DNA from: Antilocapra americana | Taxonomy: Eukaryota; Chordata; Mammalia; Artiodactyla; Antilocapridae | DNA length: 64,000 nt | NCBI GenBank assembly: GCA_007570785.1 | Contig: ML664157.1 | Coordinates: forward strand, 6,135,217 to 6,199,216 | Direction of reading: 5' to 3' | Shown: one piece after another, positions 35,446-47,699 of the stretch | How positions within the stretch are numbered: the stretch's first letter is position 1 | Layout of the letters: every line of letters begins with the position of its first letter | The notes under the pieces: generated by a model | What the model was told of the DNA's origin: nothing | The model's input: only the letters and a program-made list of their open reading frames with translations | The model's database searches: none | Position numbers and translations under genes: made by a program

Positions 35446-36245
35446 AAGCTTGCCAGAAGAAATATCAATAACCTCAGATATGCAGATGACACTATCCTCA
35501 TGGCAGAAAGCGAAGAAAAACTAAAGAGCCTCTTGATGAAAGTGAAAGAGGAGAGTGAAAAAGTTCACTTAAAACTTAACATTCAGAAAACTAAGATCAT
35601 GGCATCTGGTACCATCACTTCAGGACAAATAGATGGGGAAACAGTGACAGACCTTCTTTTTTTCAGCTCCAAAATCACTGCAGATAGTGACTGCAGCCAT
35701 GAAATTAAAAAACGCTTGCTCCTTGGAAGGAAAGTTATGACCAACCCAGACAGCATATTAAGAAGCAGAGACATTACTTTGCCAACAAAGTTTCGTCTAA
35801 TCAAAGCTTTGGTTTTTCCAGTAGTCATGTATGCATGTGAGAGCTGGACTATAAAGAAAGCTGAGTGCCAAAGAATTGATGCTTTGGAACTGTAGTGTTG
35901 GAGAAAACTCTTGAGGTCCCTTGGACTGCAAGGAGATCCAGTCAGTTCATCCTAAAGGAAATCAGTCCTGAATATGGAAGGACTGATGCTGAAGCTGAAA
36001 CTCCAATATTTTGACCACCTAATGTGAAGAACTGACTCATTGGAAAAGAAACTCTGACACTGGGAAAGATTGAAGGCAGGAGGGGAAGGTGACAACAAAG
36101 AATGAGATGGTTGGATGGCATCACCAACTCAATGAACATGAATTTGAGCATACTCCAGGAGATGATGAAGGACAGGGAAGCCTGGCATGCTGCAGTCCAT
36201 GGGGTCACAAAGAGTCGGACATGACTGAGTGACTGAACTGAACTG
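35446..36245 (+). mobile_element. BovB LINE 3' fragment, 0.8 kb
   Basis: Starts just upstream of the RT catalytic box, which is intact as YADD (35479-35490) in NNLRYADDTILMAESEEKL. The frame stays open to 35895 (131 codons from 35500), then decays to the tail CTGAACTGAACTGA. 5'-truncated. Confidence 0.93.
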
Positions 36246-37655
36246 ACAAAAGTTAATCATTCTCCATAATTTTATCATTTTAAAAACATGTCTCAAGTGG
36301 TGAATTATTTCCTCATTGGAATATTAACTTACAAATGTTCTATTTTATAATTTATTTATTTGCTCGGCAGATACTTAATCTGCTGTTATGAGTCAGGCAC
36401 TTCAAGTATCTTTCTCTCTCAAAGAGGGGTCCTCCTCCTGTTCTGGACTTCTGTTTTAAAATTGAATAAATGACACAGCAACAACCTTAACTTCATAGCA
36501 AATCTTGATATATGTGTTGGCTTCTGCTCTTGAGTCTGCCTCTTTTTCTGATTATTGCACTTACTTTTCCAAACCAGCCCACTTAAACCAAAGGTCAAAC
36601 CAGTAACAGCTGTCCCTAAAAAAGACTTCTGAATGAGGCCTTACTTGCTCAGCAGGGTCTGGAGGTGAGCGAAATTTCTTAAGTGTGCAAGTGGGCTTTC
36701 TTATACATTGCCCTCCAAAAGTTATGATTTTTCTGAGGTACATAACACATTATCCAAACCCTTCTTTGTGTGTCCAGAGGTAGAATTTAATTTTACTCAC
36801 AGTTTATTTTCAAATAATATGTTGATTTCATTTTTTTTTCCTAAGTCACTTTCCAAGTAAAATTCTTAACAGATTAGAAACTAAATTCTATTTTCCAAGT
36901 GAAATTCTCAACAGGTTGAAAACTAAATTCTATTTTCAAAGATATTTTTCAATATCTCATTTTTTTAAACTTGAAATTACTTCCTAAGATTTAATTTCAG
37001 TTCTATGTATCTTCAAAATACACTAGTATTTTGAAGGGCTAATATTTTCCTTTCAGTTTTGCTCTGATCAAAAGTGGGAGAAAAAACATATTTTTAAATT
37101 CTTCATGAAAGAAATCAGATAATAAATCATGCTTTTTATAGTTTGGAGACATATTTATAGCATAAAGATTACTCATCACTAGAAAATTTTGAAAATTTCC
37201 ATTTAGCTTAGTTTTGAAATTATTTCCTTTTTTTGTCATTAATTCCTCTTTTATTGTTCCTGTCATAGTTTCTATTTGCTATTTTCACTTTTGCCACTTT
37301 ATATTTTTAAGTAAAAAACTTTTCCATTTCCAGTTAGAATTCACTGAGAATGTATAATCAACCCTTCTCTAGTTTTTGTTTTATTTAATGACAAATCATA
37401 TCTTGTCTTTCATTAATTAAGCTATACTTTGTCTATTTGAAAATTCAAAAACTTGATTTTATTTTGCTTTCAGTTTCATCTACTTTTGCTCTCAATATAT
37501 TTCCTCCTTTTGGATTGCTTTAGTTGGAGACTTTGAGGTAGTAGTTATATTCTGTTTGCTTTACAAGTATAGACATTTAGGTCAATTCATTAACCCTGAA
37601 GGATGAGCTGGAGACAAGACATATCTTTTGGGAAGGGGTATGTTTTTATTTGTAT
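36246..37655. other. Intergenic sequence with a local duplication
   Basis: Includes a short tandem-like duplication: TCCAAGTAAAATTCTTAACA near 36852 and TCCAAGTGAAATTCTCAACA near 36894, each followed by GAAAACTAAATTCTATTTT-like sequence. No gene found. Confidence 0.5.
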
Positions 37656-37659
37656 TTTT

Positions 37660-38535
37660 TCATCCTTTCTTTTTCAGCTTTTAAAGTAAAAATCATCCAT
37701 ACAGAAAAGTCGAAAGAATTATATAGTGAATATTTATATGCCCATCCCCTAGATTTGATAACAAATATCTCATTACATCTGTTTCATCAGCTCTCTATTC
37801 ATCTATTCATTCTCTATCAATTCTATCAATCCAATTTACTTTTTAATGCATGTCAAAGTTGCATAGAACAGTCTTTTGGACTCTACGGGAGAGGGTGAGG
37901 GTGGGATGATATGGGAGAACGGCACTGAAGCATGTAAATTATCATATGTGAAATGAATCGCTAACCCAAGTTTGATGCATGATACAGGGTGCTCAGGCCG
38001 GGTGTACGGGGATGACCCAGAGGGATGGAATCGGGAGGGAGGTGGGAGCGGGGGTTCTGGGAACATATGTATACCAATGGCAGAGTCATGTCAATGTATG
38101 GCAAAACCAACACAATAATGCAAAGAAAAAAGTCTTTCTTGAATTTGTTACAATAAAAAAAAGGAAAAAAAATAAAAGAATAAAATTATAACATTTTCTG
38201 ACACCATATGAAAAAATAACCTAAAAATGGCCTGAAAAAATAAAAAATAAAAACAAAGTCACAGACATCAATAAATTCTACCTCTAAACATTTTAGTAAA
38301 CATTTCACTAATCAGAGTACAGTAAGTACAGTAGTTATTTTTTGTTTTTGCCTTGAGATAAATATATGTATAAGGAAATACATAAATCTTAAATATATCA
38401 AACACTGAATACTGACAAATGTATATACCTACACAGATCCTATCCTAACAAGATACAGAGCATTGCTATCACCCTTTAAAAAGTTTCCTTATGCTCCTTC
38501 TGCAGTGAATCCCAGCCCTCTGGCTAGAGACATAG
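37660..38535 (-). mobile_element. Old L1 3' UTR fragment split by a younger L1
   Basis: 37660-37848 (AAAAATCATCCATACAGAAA, GAATATTTATATGCCCATCC) and 38385-38535 (TGACAAATGTATATACCTAC, AAGATACAGAGCATTGCTAT, AGTTTCCTTATGCTCC) read as the antisense of one old L1 3' UTR. Confidence 0.6.
37849..38215 (+). mobile_element. L1 (ruminant) 3' end
   Basis: CAGTCTTTTGGACTCTACGG, GGGATGATATGGGAGAACGG, and the G-rich 3' UTR tract at 38033-38054, ending in TCAATGTATGGCAAAACCAA and an A-rich tail. Confidence 0.88.
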
Positions 38536-38543
38536 CCTTTGGG

Positions 38544-38563
38544 TTTTTTTTTTTTTTTTTTTT
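38544..38563. repeat. Poly-T tract (about 20 T)
   Basis: GGG followed by an uninterrupted T run and CAGCAA; a possible tail of a reversed, unrecognised retroposon. Confidence 0.8.
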
Positions 38564-38749
38564 CAGCAATAGATTTTTATTTGTGGTTGTAAGAAATCTT
38601 TTAACATGCTTTACTTTTTATCACAGCAGTTTTTGAGAAGATGCTAAGTTAAATTTCAGTAAATAAGAATAATATTATAATATCTTATTGTCTAAAAATA
38701 TTTCAAATGTCCTATGACATCTGATTTGACCCTCTAGCAACCTTATTTT

Positions 38750-38967
38750 TGGCTTCCCCAATGGCTCAGCAGTAAAGAACTCACCTACAATGCTGGAGCT
38801 GCAGGAGACATGGGTTCAATCTCTAGCCTGGGAAGATTCCCTGAAGAAGAAGACAGCAACCCACTCCAGTATTCTTCCTTGGAAAATCCCATGGACAGAG
38901 GAGCCTGTAGAGCTACAGTCCATAGGACTGCAGAGTCACACACAACTGAAATAACTTAGCATGCATA
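38750..38967 (+). mobile_element. Bov-tA SINE
   Basis: Target duplication CAACCTTATTTT is perfect at 38738-38749 and 38968-38979. Confidence 0.94.
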
Positions 38968-38979
38968 CAACCTTATTTT

Positions 38980-39824
38980 AGAGAAGAAGAATCTTAGGCT
39001 GTTAGAGGTGAAAAACTCACTTTAGTGCACTTAAGACTCAGTCCTAGGTTTACAAACACCAGAGCCAATACTTTTCCCTGTTATTTTGTAATGCGTTCTT
39101 GTTCTGATGCCATTGTACTGTAGAATGAGAATGCACAGATTGGCCACCAAGTCTGGAAACAGATATAATGTTTACTTGTTTTAAACAGAATGAAATTACT
39201 TATTTTGCCCCTGGAATATGCAAGAAATGAAGCTTTACTCAATGAAAGTGGGAGGCACATCATATTAGGCAGCACATCACAAATGCACTTGTGTGATTTA
39301 GGAAAATGATCTTTGCACACTCTAATTTTACACAGCATCTTGAACTGTTTATCACTAATAACAACAAAGCAATGAACATACAATGTGATATTACTGAGCA
39401 CTGCAATGTAGTATCAATAATTTTTATGTATATTTCCATTTTTTCCAAATTTCATAGAAACCCTATAGCATTTAGAATTCTGCCTAGAAAGAGTATACTA
39501 AAGGAAGTATTTCTTCCTAGAATATGAATAATGTTTACTAAAGATTCTTATGAATTAAAACAAAATGATCATGCTTTATTACCGTCAAGCTGTTTTCCTG
39601 TGTCCATCCATTCAATGTACTAACTGATCAGGGTATATTTTAATCTGTTGTTTACATGACCTTCAGTATTCTGGAAATGAAGTGCTAAACAAACCATTTC
39701 TATCTTTCTGTTTTATAATTTAGTTATCTCATACACTTGATTTCTATGGTATTTAAAACAAAACCATAGGAACAAATAGTAAAGTTATAATTTTACCATT
39801 TTCACCATTTTAATGTTGAGGGAT
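38980..39824. other. Intergenic sequence, nothing assigned
   Basis: AT-rich; the short open frames on both strands near 39081-39527 have no recognisable protein similarity. Confidence 0.45.
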
Positions 39825-39825
39825 T

Positions 39826-40032
39826 GTTGTTGCTTAGTCACTAAGTTGTATCTGACTCTTGCAACCCCACAGACTGTAGTTTGCCAGGCTCCTCTGTCCA
39901 TGGGATTTCCCATGAAAGAATATGGAGTGGGTTGCCATTTCCTTCTCCAGGGGATTTTCCTGACCCAGGGATCAAACTCACATCTCCTGCACTGGCAGGC
40001 AGATTCTTTATCTCTGAGCCACCTGGGAAGCC
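39826..40032 (-). mobile_element. Bov-tA SINE
   Basis: TTGTTGTTGCTTAGTCACTA at left; GATTCTTTATCTCTGAGCCA then CCTGGGAAGCC at right. Confidence 0.9.
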
Positions 40033-40479
40033 TTACAGGCCTACAAGCTCTGTACTTTCCCAGCCTTAAGATGGAAGAAAGAGCCTGGAGTCAATGGCAG
40101 AGGCACCAAGGGTTTAGTGGATACAGGTCTTATGTCTGAAGCAAGGTCTTGGAGTTTTACCCTACCTTGTGTAAAAATGGACAGATGGCAGGACATGGCA
40201 GCAATCTTCATTATGGAGGTGGAGGAAGGGGAAATTATTAGTTATAAAGGAAGAATTAACATCAAGTTTCTGCCAGGGAAACCAGCAAAGAAGCACAATT
40301 CTCACTAACGCTTTGATAAGCTATCATAGTGAAAATGTTTTGATCTAAAGATTAGAACAATCACTAGTTGGAGCCGGGAGCAACTGTGTAGGCATTTACT
40401 AATTAGACTTTATAATGAAAAGGGAAGATCAGTCATGTAAGTAGGATGTAGGTGAGGTAGCAACTGGACAAGCAGGGGG

Positions 40480-40720
40480 AAATGAACTGAAAGCAAGAGA
40501 ACAACCATCTTTAATGGCCTGACATTAAATTAAAATAACATGAGACAGATTAGCAGGAGAAAATCAAACAAAAGTTTAATAACTCATATTCATGGGAGAT
40601 ACCCAGAAAAACTGAGTCACTGGCCAAAGTAGCCAAAGACCTCTCCTTAAGTACCATCTTCAGCTAAGGACATAAGAGGATGTTAGAGGAGATCGGTTAA
40701 GGGAGGTTACTAAGAAAAGC
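40480..40720 (+). mobile_element. Ancient interspersed repeat, family not named (copy 2)
   Basis: AACATGAGACAGATTAGCAG, GAGAAAATCAAACAAAAGTT, AACTGAGTCACTGGCC, TACCATCTTCAGCTAAGGAC; the same element as 33255-33455 in the opposite orientation. The sequence to 40980 may belong to it too. Confidence 0.55.
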
Positions 40721-41530
40721 ACAGTAAACAAGGGTGAACTGTGATGCAGATTTGTCCTTGCTTCTTCACTGATGTGTTTCTAGATGTGTTTCAAGATGAT
40801 TTTTGCTATCTTCTTTCAGATATAGAGAAAGAAACACTCTTAGAAATGGCAATATCCCTCACAAATATAAATGCATCTTCCAAAAAGGCAACTCCTACTA
40901 GGTTTTCAGAGCCCTTCCTATATCTGCTGTTTCTCAGAAAAGGAGAAGGAGAAGAGGAAGAAGGAGGTAAAGTTAATTAATATGACAGAGCTCCCATACC
41001 TCATAAATTCCATTGTGTCATTCAATTTATTTCTTTTTAGTTCTCATTAATTAAATTCCTATACTCAATAATTATGTAACCACATACATTTACGTGTATC
41101 CATCAAATAACCCACATGTATCTTTTGCTTTCTGGTGTGTATTTTTAGGAATTTTTAACTGAGCTTTATTCAACTTTTTTATAAGATTAATCAAATTATA
41201 ATAAATTTGTATTATTCTTTACTTTTCTGAAAGTTTGGTTTTGATGTAGGCTTTATAATGTTTTCTTTGACTTTTCTAAAATTGTATGATTTCTTCTTCA
41301 GATTGTAGACCAAATATGGTGTTAAAGAGAAATTCTAAATGCAATGAATGAGAATATAATTTCAATTTAAGACTTTTTTTATTTATTTAGGCCTAGAAAA
41401 ATAAAAATTAGGTTAAACTAAATGTTAAATTTACCCTAAAATAAATTTAGCATTGTGCTTTTCATGCAATATAGGATATAAATGATAAGATAAACTTTTG
41501 CTAAAAATCTGTGATTGTGTCTACTTAAAC
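40721..41530. other. Intergenic sequence, nothing assigned
   Basis: A 79-codon frame at 40741-40980 ends in a purine-rich GEGEEEEGG run; no family recognised and probably non-coding. Confidence 0.45.
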
Positions 41531-41538
41531 AGAGCATT

Positions 41539-41817
41539 TGAAGAAGGTAATGGCACCCCACTCTATTACTCTTGCCTGGAAAATCCTACAGATGGAGGAG
41601 CCTGGTAGGCGGCAGTCCATGAAGTCACTAAGAGTCGGACACAACTAAGTGACTTCACTTTCACTTTTCACTTTCATGCATTGGAGAAGGAAATGGCAAC
41701 CCACTCCAGTGTTCTTGCCTGGAGAATCCCAGTGAGGGCAGAGTCTGGTGGGCTGCTGTCTATGGGGTCTCACAGAGTTGGACACAACTGAAGTGACTTA
41801 GCAGCAGTATCAGCAAA
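41539..41817 (+). mobile_element. BOV-A2 SINE (dimer)
   Basis: Two monomers joined by CACTTTCACTTTTCACTTTC, ending GACTTAGCAGCAGTATCAGC. Target duplication AGAGCATT at 41531-41538 and 41818-41825. Confidence 0.93.
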
Positions 41818-42206
41818 AGAGCATTAAACAAATGTGGATTTCTCTGCTTCCTCAAGAAACATCACTAAAATGAGAATGAGAGAATGGCATCATGTAAACA
41901 TTGAAGAAAAAAACAGCAGAAATGGAGAAAATTGAGCTTTACAAATTTTTGGAATATACAAATTTTTGAAAATGCTAAAGTAGTGATGCCAAAAACTCAG
42001 TCTCTGTGCACCAGAGCTGACTCAAATCTTGGAAACAGAGTTTTGGGGGAAGTAGAAAAGAATAGCTATACTGCTTTGCCAGGCAAACAGGGACACCATG
42101 AACTAATGACATCAAAACTGTGTGTCCCAATCCAGAGAGATTTGGTGAGAAGTTTTATAGCAGTGTTTCAAGGGTGAGATTGCTGATAAGGATTTGAACG
42201 TGTCCA

Positions 42207-43690
42207 GGGCCTGCACTCAATATGCCAGCAAATTTGGAAAACTCAGCAGTGGCCACAGGACTGGAAAAGGTCAGTTTTTATTCCAATCCCTAAGAAAGGC
42301 AATGCCAAAGAATGCTCAAACTACCGCAAAATTGTACTCATCTTACAAGCTAGTAAAGTAACGCTCAAAATTCTCCAAGCCAGGCTTCAGCAATATGTGA
42401 ACTGTGAAATTCCAGATGGTCAAGCTGGTTTAAGAAAAAGCAGAGGAACCAGAGATCAAATTGTCAACATCCGTTGGATCATTGAAAAAGCAAGAGAGTT
42501 CCAGAAAAAACATCTATTTCTGCTCTATTGACAATGTCAAAGCCTTTGACTATGGATCACAATAAACTGTGGAAAATTCTGAAAAATATGTGAATACCAG
42601 ACCACCTGATCTCCCTCATGAGAAATCTGTATGCAGGTCAGGAAGCAACAGAACTGGACTTGGAACAACAGACTGATTCCAAATAGGGAAAGGAGCATGT
42701 CAAGGCTTTATATTGTCACCATGCCTATTTAACTTCTATGCCAAGTACATCATGAGAAACCCTAGGCTGGAAGAAGCACAAGCTGGAATCAAGATTGCTG
42801 GGAGAAATATCAATAACCTCAGATATGCAGATGACATCACCCTCATGGCAGAAAGTAAAGAAGAACTAATGAGCCTCTTCATGGAAGTGACAGGAGTGAA
42901 AATGTTGCCTTAAAGCTCAACATTCAGAAAACTAACATCATGGCATCTGATCTCATCGCTTCATGGCAAATAGATGGGGAAACTGTGGAAACAGTGACAG
43001 ACTTTATTTTTCTGGCTCCAAAATCACTGCAGATGGTGACTGCAACCATGAAAGTAAAAGACACCTACTCCTTGGAAGAAAAGTTATGACCAACCTAGAC
43101 AGCATATTAAAAAGCAGAGACATTACTTTGCCAACAAAGGTCCATCTAGTCAAGGCTATGGTTTTTCCAGTAGTCATGTATGGATCTGAGCTGCTACTGC
43201 TGCTAAGTCGCTTCAGTCATGTCCAACTCTGTGACCCCATAGATGGCTGTGAGAGTTGGACTATAAAGAAAGCTGAGGGCCGAAGAATTGTTTCTTTGGA
43301 ACTGTGGTGTTGGAGAAGATTCTTGAGAGTCCCTTGGACTGCAAGGAGATCCAATCAGTCTATCCTAAAGGAAATCATTGCTGGGTGTTCATTGGAAGGA
43401 CTGATGTTGAAGCTGAAAGTCCAATTCTTTGGCCACATGATGCCAAGAGCTGACTCATTTGAAAAGACCCTGATGTTGAGAAAGCTTGAAGAAGAGAGGA
43501 GAAAGGGATGACAGAGGATGAGATGGTTGAATGGCATCGCCGACTCAATGGACATGTGCTTGAGTAAGCTCCAGGAGTTGGTGATGGACAGGGAGGCCTA
43601 GTGTGCTGCAGTCCATGGGGTCACAAAGAGTCCATGGGGTCACAAAGAGTTGGACATGATCAAGCTACTGAACTGAACTGACTGAACTGA
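42207..43690 (+). mobile_element. BovB LINE, 5'-truncated, about 1.5 kb, carrying a small SINE insertion
   Basis: Covers RT from the CTCAATATGCCAGCAAATTT region ([14 protein letters not shown]) through PCLFNFYAKYIMRN and an intact YADD box (42824-42835) to the 3' tail. Broken by several frameshifts. After the SINE the frame [16 protein letters not shown] resumes. A 19-bp unit starting GTCCATGGGG is duplicated in tandem near the end (43611-43649). Confidence 0.93.
43191..43242 (-). mobile_element. 52-bp truncated Bov SINE inside BovB
   Basis: CTGCTACTGCTGCTAAGTCG to CTCTGTGACCCCATAG is only the 3' end of a BOV-A2 in reverse. Flanking duplication ATGGATCTGAG (43180-43190) and ATGGCTGTGAG (43243-43253) shows that it is a true insertion. 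Confidence 0.85.
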
Positions 43691-44671
43691 GGGCCTGTAT
43701 TCCTTTAATCTCATCTCAAGTGGTCTCTTAATGAGCTTCTGTGGTTCTCAAAGTTACCAAGCTCTGTGACTGTCTCTGGGATGAAGAATCCTTCAAGTAG
43801 TTAACATTTTCCTTTTGTTAGGAGTCTTAGTTTTACAGAAGAATTCAAAGATAGTGTTCTGTCTATCCTTTGAAGTGGAACCAGAACCCTGCCCTCAGGC
43901 CATACTATTGTGTCTTCACTGCTTCCCAATTTTCTCTGCATCCCCTCCCTTCCCTGATTAAAAGCTGTTTGAACCTACCCTTTGGAGCTCAGGTATAAGG
44001 TCATGGAGGCCGAAAATAACAAATGGAGCACACAGAAAATCTTCCATGGCCAGAAGTCCCAACAGGGTCCTGCCCAGCGTCAATAGCAAATCTCTATGAA
44101 AAGCAAGATGATTCTGGCCACAGAAAGCCAGGTAAGCTTGGAGCTTGAGACACAAGGTATTTTGAAAGTTGGTGGTTAAATGGGAAATTAAAACATAGAG
44201 AAATTCTCAAAAGTGTTAACACTAGGTTCCAATGCTTCTCCATTTATTTTCTCTTATATCCATTGCAATCTGTGTTTTACCTCGTAAATCCTCCAAAATG
44301 CTCTTGGGACTATCACTAATGACTCCACACTGCTAATGTAATAGTTAATTCTAATTCAACTATACCTTTCTTATCAGCATATGTCCTTGGAACTCCTAAT
44401 GAATATAGCCAAGAGTTAAATTCTAAAACTTAGAGAAGAAAAGGAGAATAATAAACGTGAAACAGAAAAATAAACATGATTCAATCAATTCAACAGAGCA
44501 TTCTTTTATTTCAAGTGATACCTCTAATTGCATGCTCTCTCTTTGAGAGGTATCCAGAATTTCAACAATGAAAATAATAAAGTAACTTTATACAGCAAAA
44601 TGTATTCTGTGCCCTAACAAATTCATTGAAAAATTCTAGGGGGAAACTGAGTTTTGAACTGACTAAAGTGT
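43691..44671. other. Less AT-rich intergenic segment, unidentified
   Basis: 43700-44180 has higher GC than its surroundings, with TCCCCTCCCTTCCCTGATTA and ATTAAAAGCTGTTTGAACCT. It has the texture of an LTR U3/R, but no ends or family can be shown. Confidence 0.35.
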
Positions 44672-44874
44672 GGTGGTTTAGTTGCTGAGTCATGTCCGAC
44701 TCTTGCAGCCCTATGGCTTGTAGCCCGCCAGGCTCCTCTGTCCATGGGATTCTCCAGGCAAGAATATTGGAGTGGGTTGCCATTTCCTTCTCCAGGGGAT
44801 CTTACTGACCCAGGAAACGAACCTGGGTCTCCCCCATTGCAGGCAAATTCTTTACTGACTAAGCTACAAGGGAA
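44672..44874 (-). mobile_element. Bov-tA SINE
   Basis: GGTGGTTTAGTTGCTGAGTC at left; AATTCTTTACTGACTAAGCT at right. Confidence 0.9.
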
Positions 44875-45905
44875 AGAAGGTTAAAAACACAGTACATAAT
44901 AGTGGCCAATAAGGCAAAATACATTTTCTCTTAAAAAATTGGTAACAGATCATAAATCAAGATCTTGTAATCTTGAATGGTAAACATTTTGTATATACAA
45001 TCCCAACTGTCTCTGTAAATGTATTGCTGTAAAATGAGTCAGAAAGTGGGACATTTTAAAATGGTTTATTGATTTCTGTACAAATCTGACCAAGAATTAA
45101 CACCAAATACATCATGGCTTTGGCTATCAAAGTCATAACAACAAACACGCAACAATCAGAGGCCTATTATTCAAGTAACGTCCACAGAAACCCTACTCTA
45201 GTTACATGGTTTACACTCTTTGCCATCCACACACTCAGTTACACAAACATATGCATGAAGAGTTGGGGCAGCAAACAATTATCATGAACAAATATTTGCA
45301 AAGAATTAAGACAGTCCTATTCTAAGTATTGAGGAATAGATTGCAATGTTTAATCATATCTGAAATAGGGCCCACGTAGGATAGGATAAAGAAAAATAAT
45401 TGAAATAATAAAAATAAAATTATAGAAATAATAAAATCATAGATCAAATTTCCTGCCCCTCATCTGAAATTTCCTTAAACTATGGGAAAGATTAATACAT
45501 TGTGCATTTCTCTTTGTGTCTTACTTTTAGGTAGAAGTACTCAAGAAATACTTACTTGCTTAAGTAAGATTAGATTGTATTTAAACTTGTCCTTTCAACA
45601 ATTTACGAAGTGGAGATCCAAACACTAAACTTAGCCAGGTATTCTGAATACCAGAATAGTAAGAAATTGTGGCTGGAAAAAGAAACGGAGGCAGGAAATA
45701 GTACAGACAAAAGCACGGAGTGGTCATTATTTTACCACCATCCAACCAGCTTCCTTGTAGTTGATTAAGATAGGAATTAATCAGTAACTTGCCCAGTATA
45801 AGGTTAACATTATACTAGGCAAATAAAATATCTGCAGCAAGCTCAAGTTTCTCCTGTTAACAAGTATTCCAATCTCCTGTAAGGTTAGGCAAGGGACTCC
45901 TTACT
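44875..45905. other. Intergenic sequence, nothing assigned
   Basis: AT-rich, no recognisable element or gene. Confidence 0.45.
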
Positions 45906-45909
45906 GCAG

Positions 45910-46050
45910 GGATATTTCTAGAGTCTGAGTGCTAGGATAGAACTCAGTTCTGTCTTTTGCTGTGCAGGTCACTTTGAGTAAGTTAACTAACTGCTCTAAG
46001 TCTTTGATTTTTGTTTCCTAACCTATAAAATATAAGTACTGTATTAAGTT
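45910..46050 (+). mobile_element. MIR SINE, diverged
   Basis: TAACTAACTGCTCTAAGTCT, TTGTTTCCTAACCTATAAAA, TATAAGTACTGTATTAAG follow the MIR core. Confidence 0.62.
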
Positions 46051-46639
46051 TATCCTTTTTAAAAAAAATTGAAGTGAAATAGATTATATAAAGTTCCCTC
46101 AAGTGAATGGTATTACTGTCACAAAATGAATGAATCTTCAGACTTTGAGAGCTGATTGGATATGCGGAGATAAGGAAGAAAAATCAATTGCATCTTCTAT
46201 TTTTTTGACTGGATAACTTGATTGGATAACTATCAATAGATGAACCTTTCACAAAGTTAAGAATGCAAAGAAGATGAGTATCATGTGGATATGGATTAGG
46301 AGGATATGGAGAAGAGAAAGACGATTCTAGTTTTTTAGGCATGTTGTGATTAAAATGCTTGTTTATGAGAGATGCCTCTCATTGCTCATTCCATCCTTAT
46401 TCCTTCCTAAGGAAAACTGATTTCAACATAGACCACTCGACCTGATGCCTTATCTCTTCCTTACTGAAGACCCATAGACCCAGCTGAAAAAGTGAACTTA
46501 TAAAGCTAGACCTCTTTTTCAAAAATTAGGAACGAAGTCATTAGGTTAAGGAAGCTGTGACCAAAGAATATGTAGCTTTAGTTGCTAAGATGACTGTCTG
46601 AAGCCATACAGAAAGAGAAGACGATGGAGTAAGTAATGA

Positions 46640-46740
46640 GAGAGAATAGATGATAGTGATGATAGATAGGTAGATAGACACATAGATAGGCAGACACATG
46701 GACAGATGCATATAGGTAAATAAAGAGAAAGGCACACAGA
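46640..46740. repeat. Imperfect (GATA)n / (CAGA)n tract
   Basis: GATGATAGTGATGATAGATA, then GTAGATAGACACATAGATAG and CAGACACATGGACAGATGCA; degenerate tetranucleotide repeat. Confidence 0.75.
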
Positions 46741-46743
46741 CAG

Positions 46744-46928
46744 ACTTTTGTTTAGTTGCTAAGTCACATCTGACTCTTTGAGCCCACTAGGGTCCTCTGT
46801 CTGTGGGATTTCCCAGGCAAGAATATGGGAGTGGGTTGCCACTTCCTTCTCCAGGGGATCTTCACCAAGGGATCAAACTCACCTCTCTTGCATTGGCAGG
46901 TTGGCCCACTGAGCCAACAGGGAAGCCC
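46744..46928 (-). mobile_element. Bov-tA SINE
   Basis: TTTTGTTTAGTTGCTAAGTC at left; CACTGAGCCAACAGGGAAGC at right, with the ATTCTTTAC segment deleted. Confidence 0.88.
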
Positions 46929-47570
46929 AAACAGACCAGCTTCCATTTATTAATTGCTGACTTCTAAATTTCCAGATTCTTAGTGAGGCCAAACCTCACT
47001 TATATGTGTATTCTTATTTTTGAGTACTCTTTAAAATAAGTCTTCCTTGCAACCAAATATGCACTGACTAGAATACCGTGGGTGAAATCATCTACCTGGT
47101 TAGTGTTTTCTGTAAGCCCCAAAGACCTTTAAAATGTCAGTAAACTACACATAGTAAGTTAAAAAAAAATCACAATCTATTTTTAGAAGCTCAGAGTGAA
47201 GATATAGTGCAATAGTTCATATCACAACCATGTACTTTCTCCATGATATATGCTCCTCATTTCACAGTTGGTCTGACATGAAAGACCATGATTATTTCAT
47301 GGATTATGAAATTATATGTCACTTAATCTAAACCTACTCTCAGAAACCAAGAAAATGCATCACTAAACAGCCATTTTTGCTTCTCTGCTGCAAGCCCTTA
47401 TAATGTCATATAAAGTTTCAAAAAGAAAATACATCAAGGGATATAAAACACAGTATATTAAGAAACCAACATAATAATTTTGTATTTTTCAAAGTTCCAT
47501 ATTTAGAATTCCACATGCCAATTATTCTTTCAGGAAAGGTATAAGACATAAAGCTTCCTATTAAGAGTCT
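46929..47570. other. Intergenic sequence, nothing assigned
   Basis: No coding frame or recognised repeat. Confidence 0.45.
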
Positions 47571-47572
47571 TG

Positions 47573-47689
47573 GGAATTTCCTGACCATCTACTGGTTAGG
47601 ACTCAGCACTTCCAATGCAGGGGCATGGGTTCAATCCCTGGTCAGGGAACTAAGATCTCACATGCCACAGGGCATCAAAAAAGAAAAAA
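47573..47689 (+). mobile_element. CHR-type SINE
   Basis: ACCATCTACTGGTTAGGACT, GGTTCAATCCCTGGTCAGGG, CTCACATGCCACAGGGCATC, then an A-rich tail. Target duplication AAGAGTCTTGG / AAGAGTTTGG flanks it. Confidence 0.82.
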
Positions 47690-47699
47690 AAGAGTTTGG

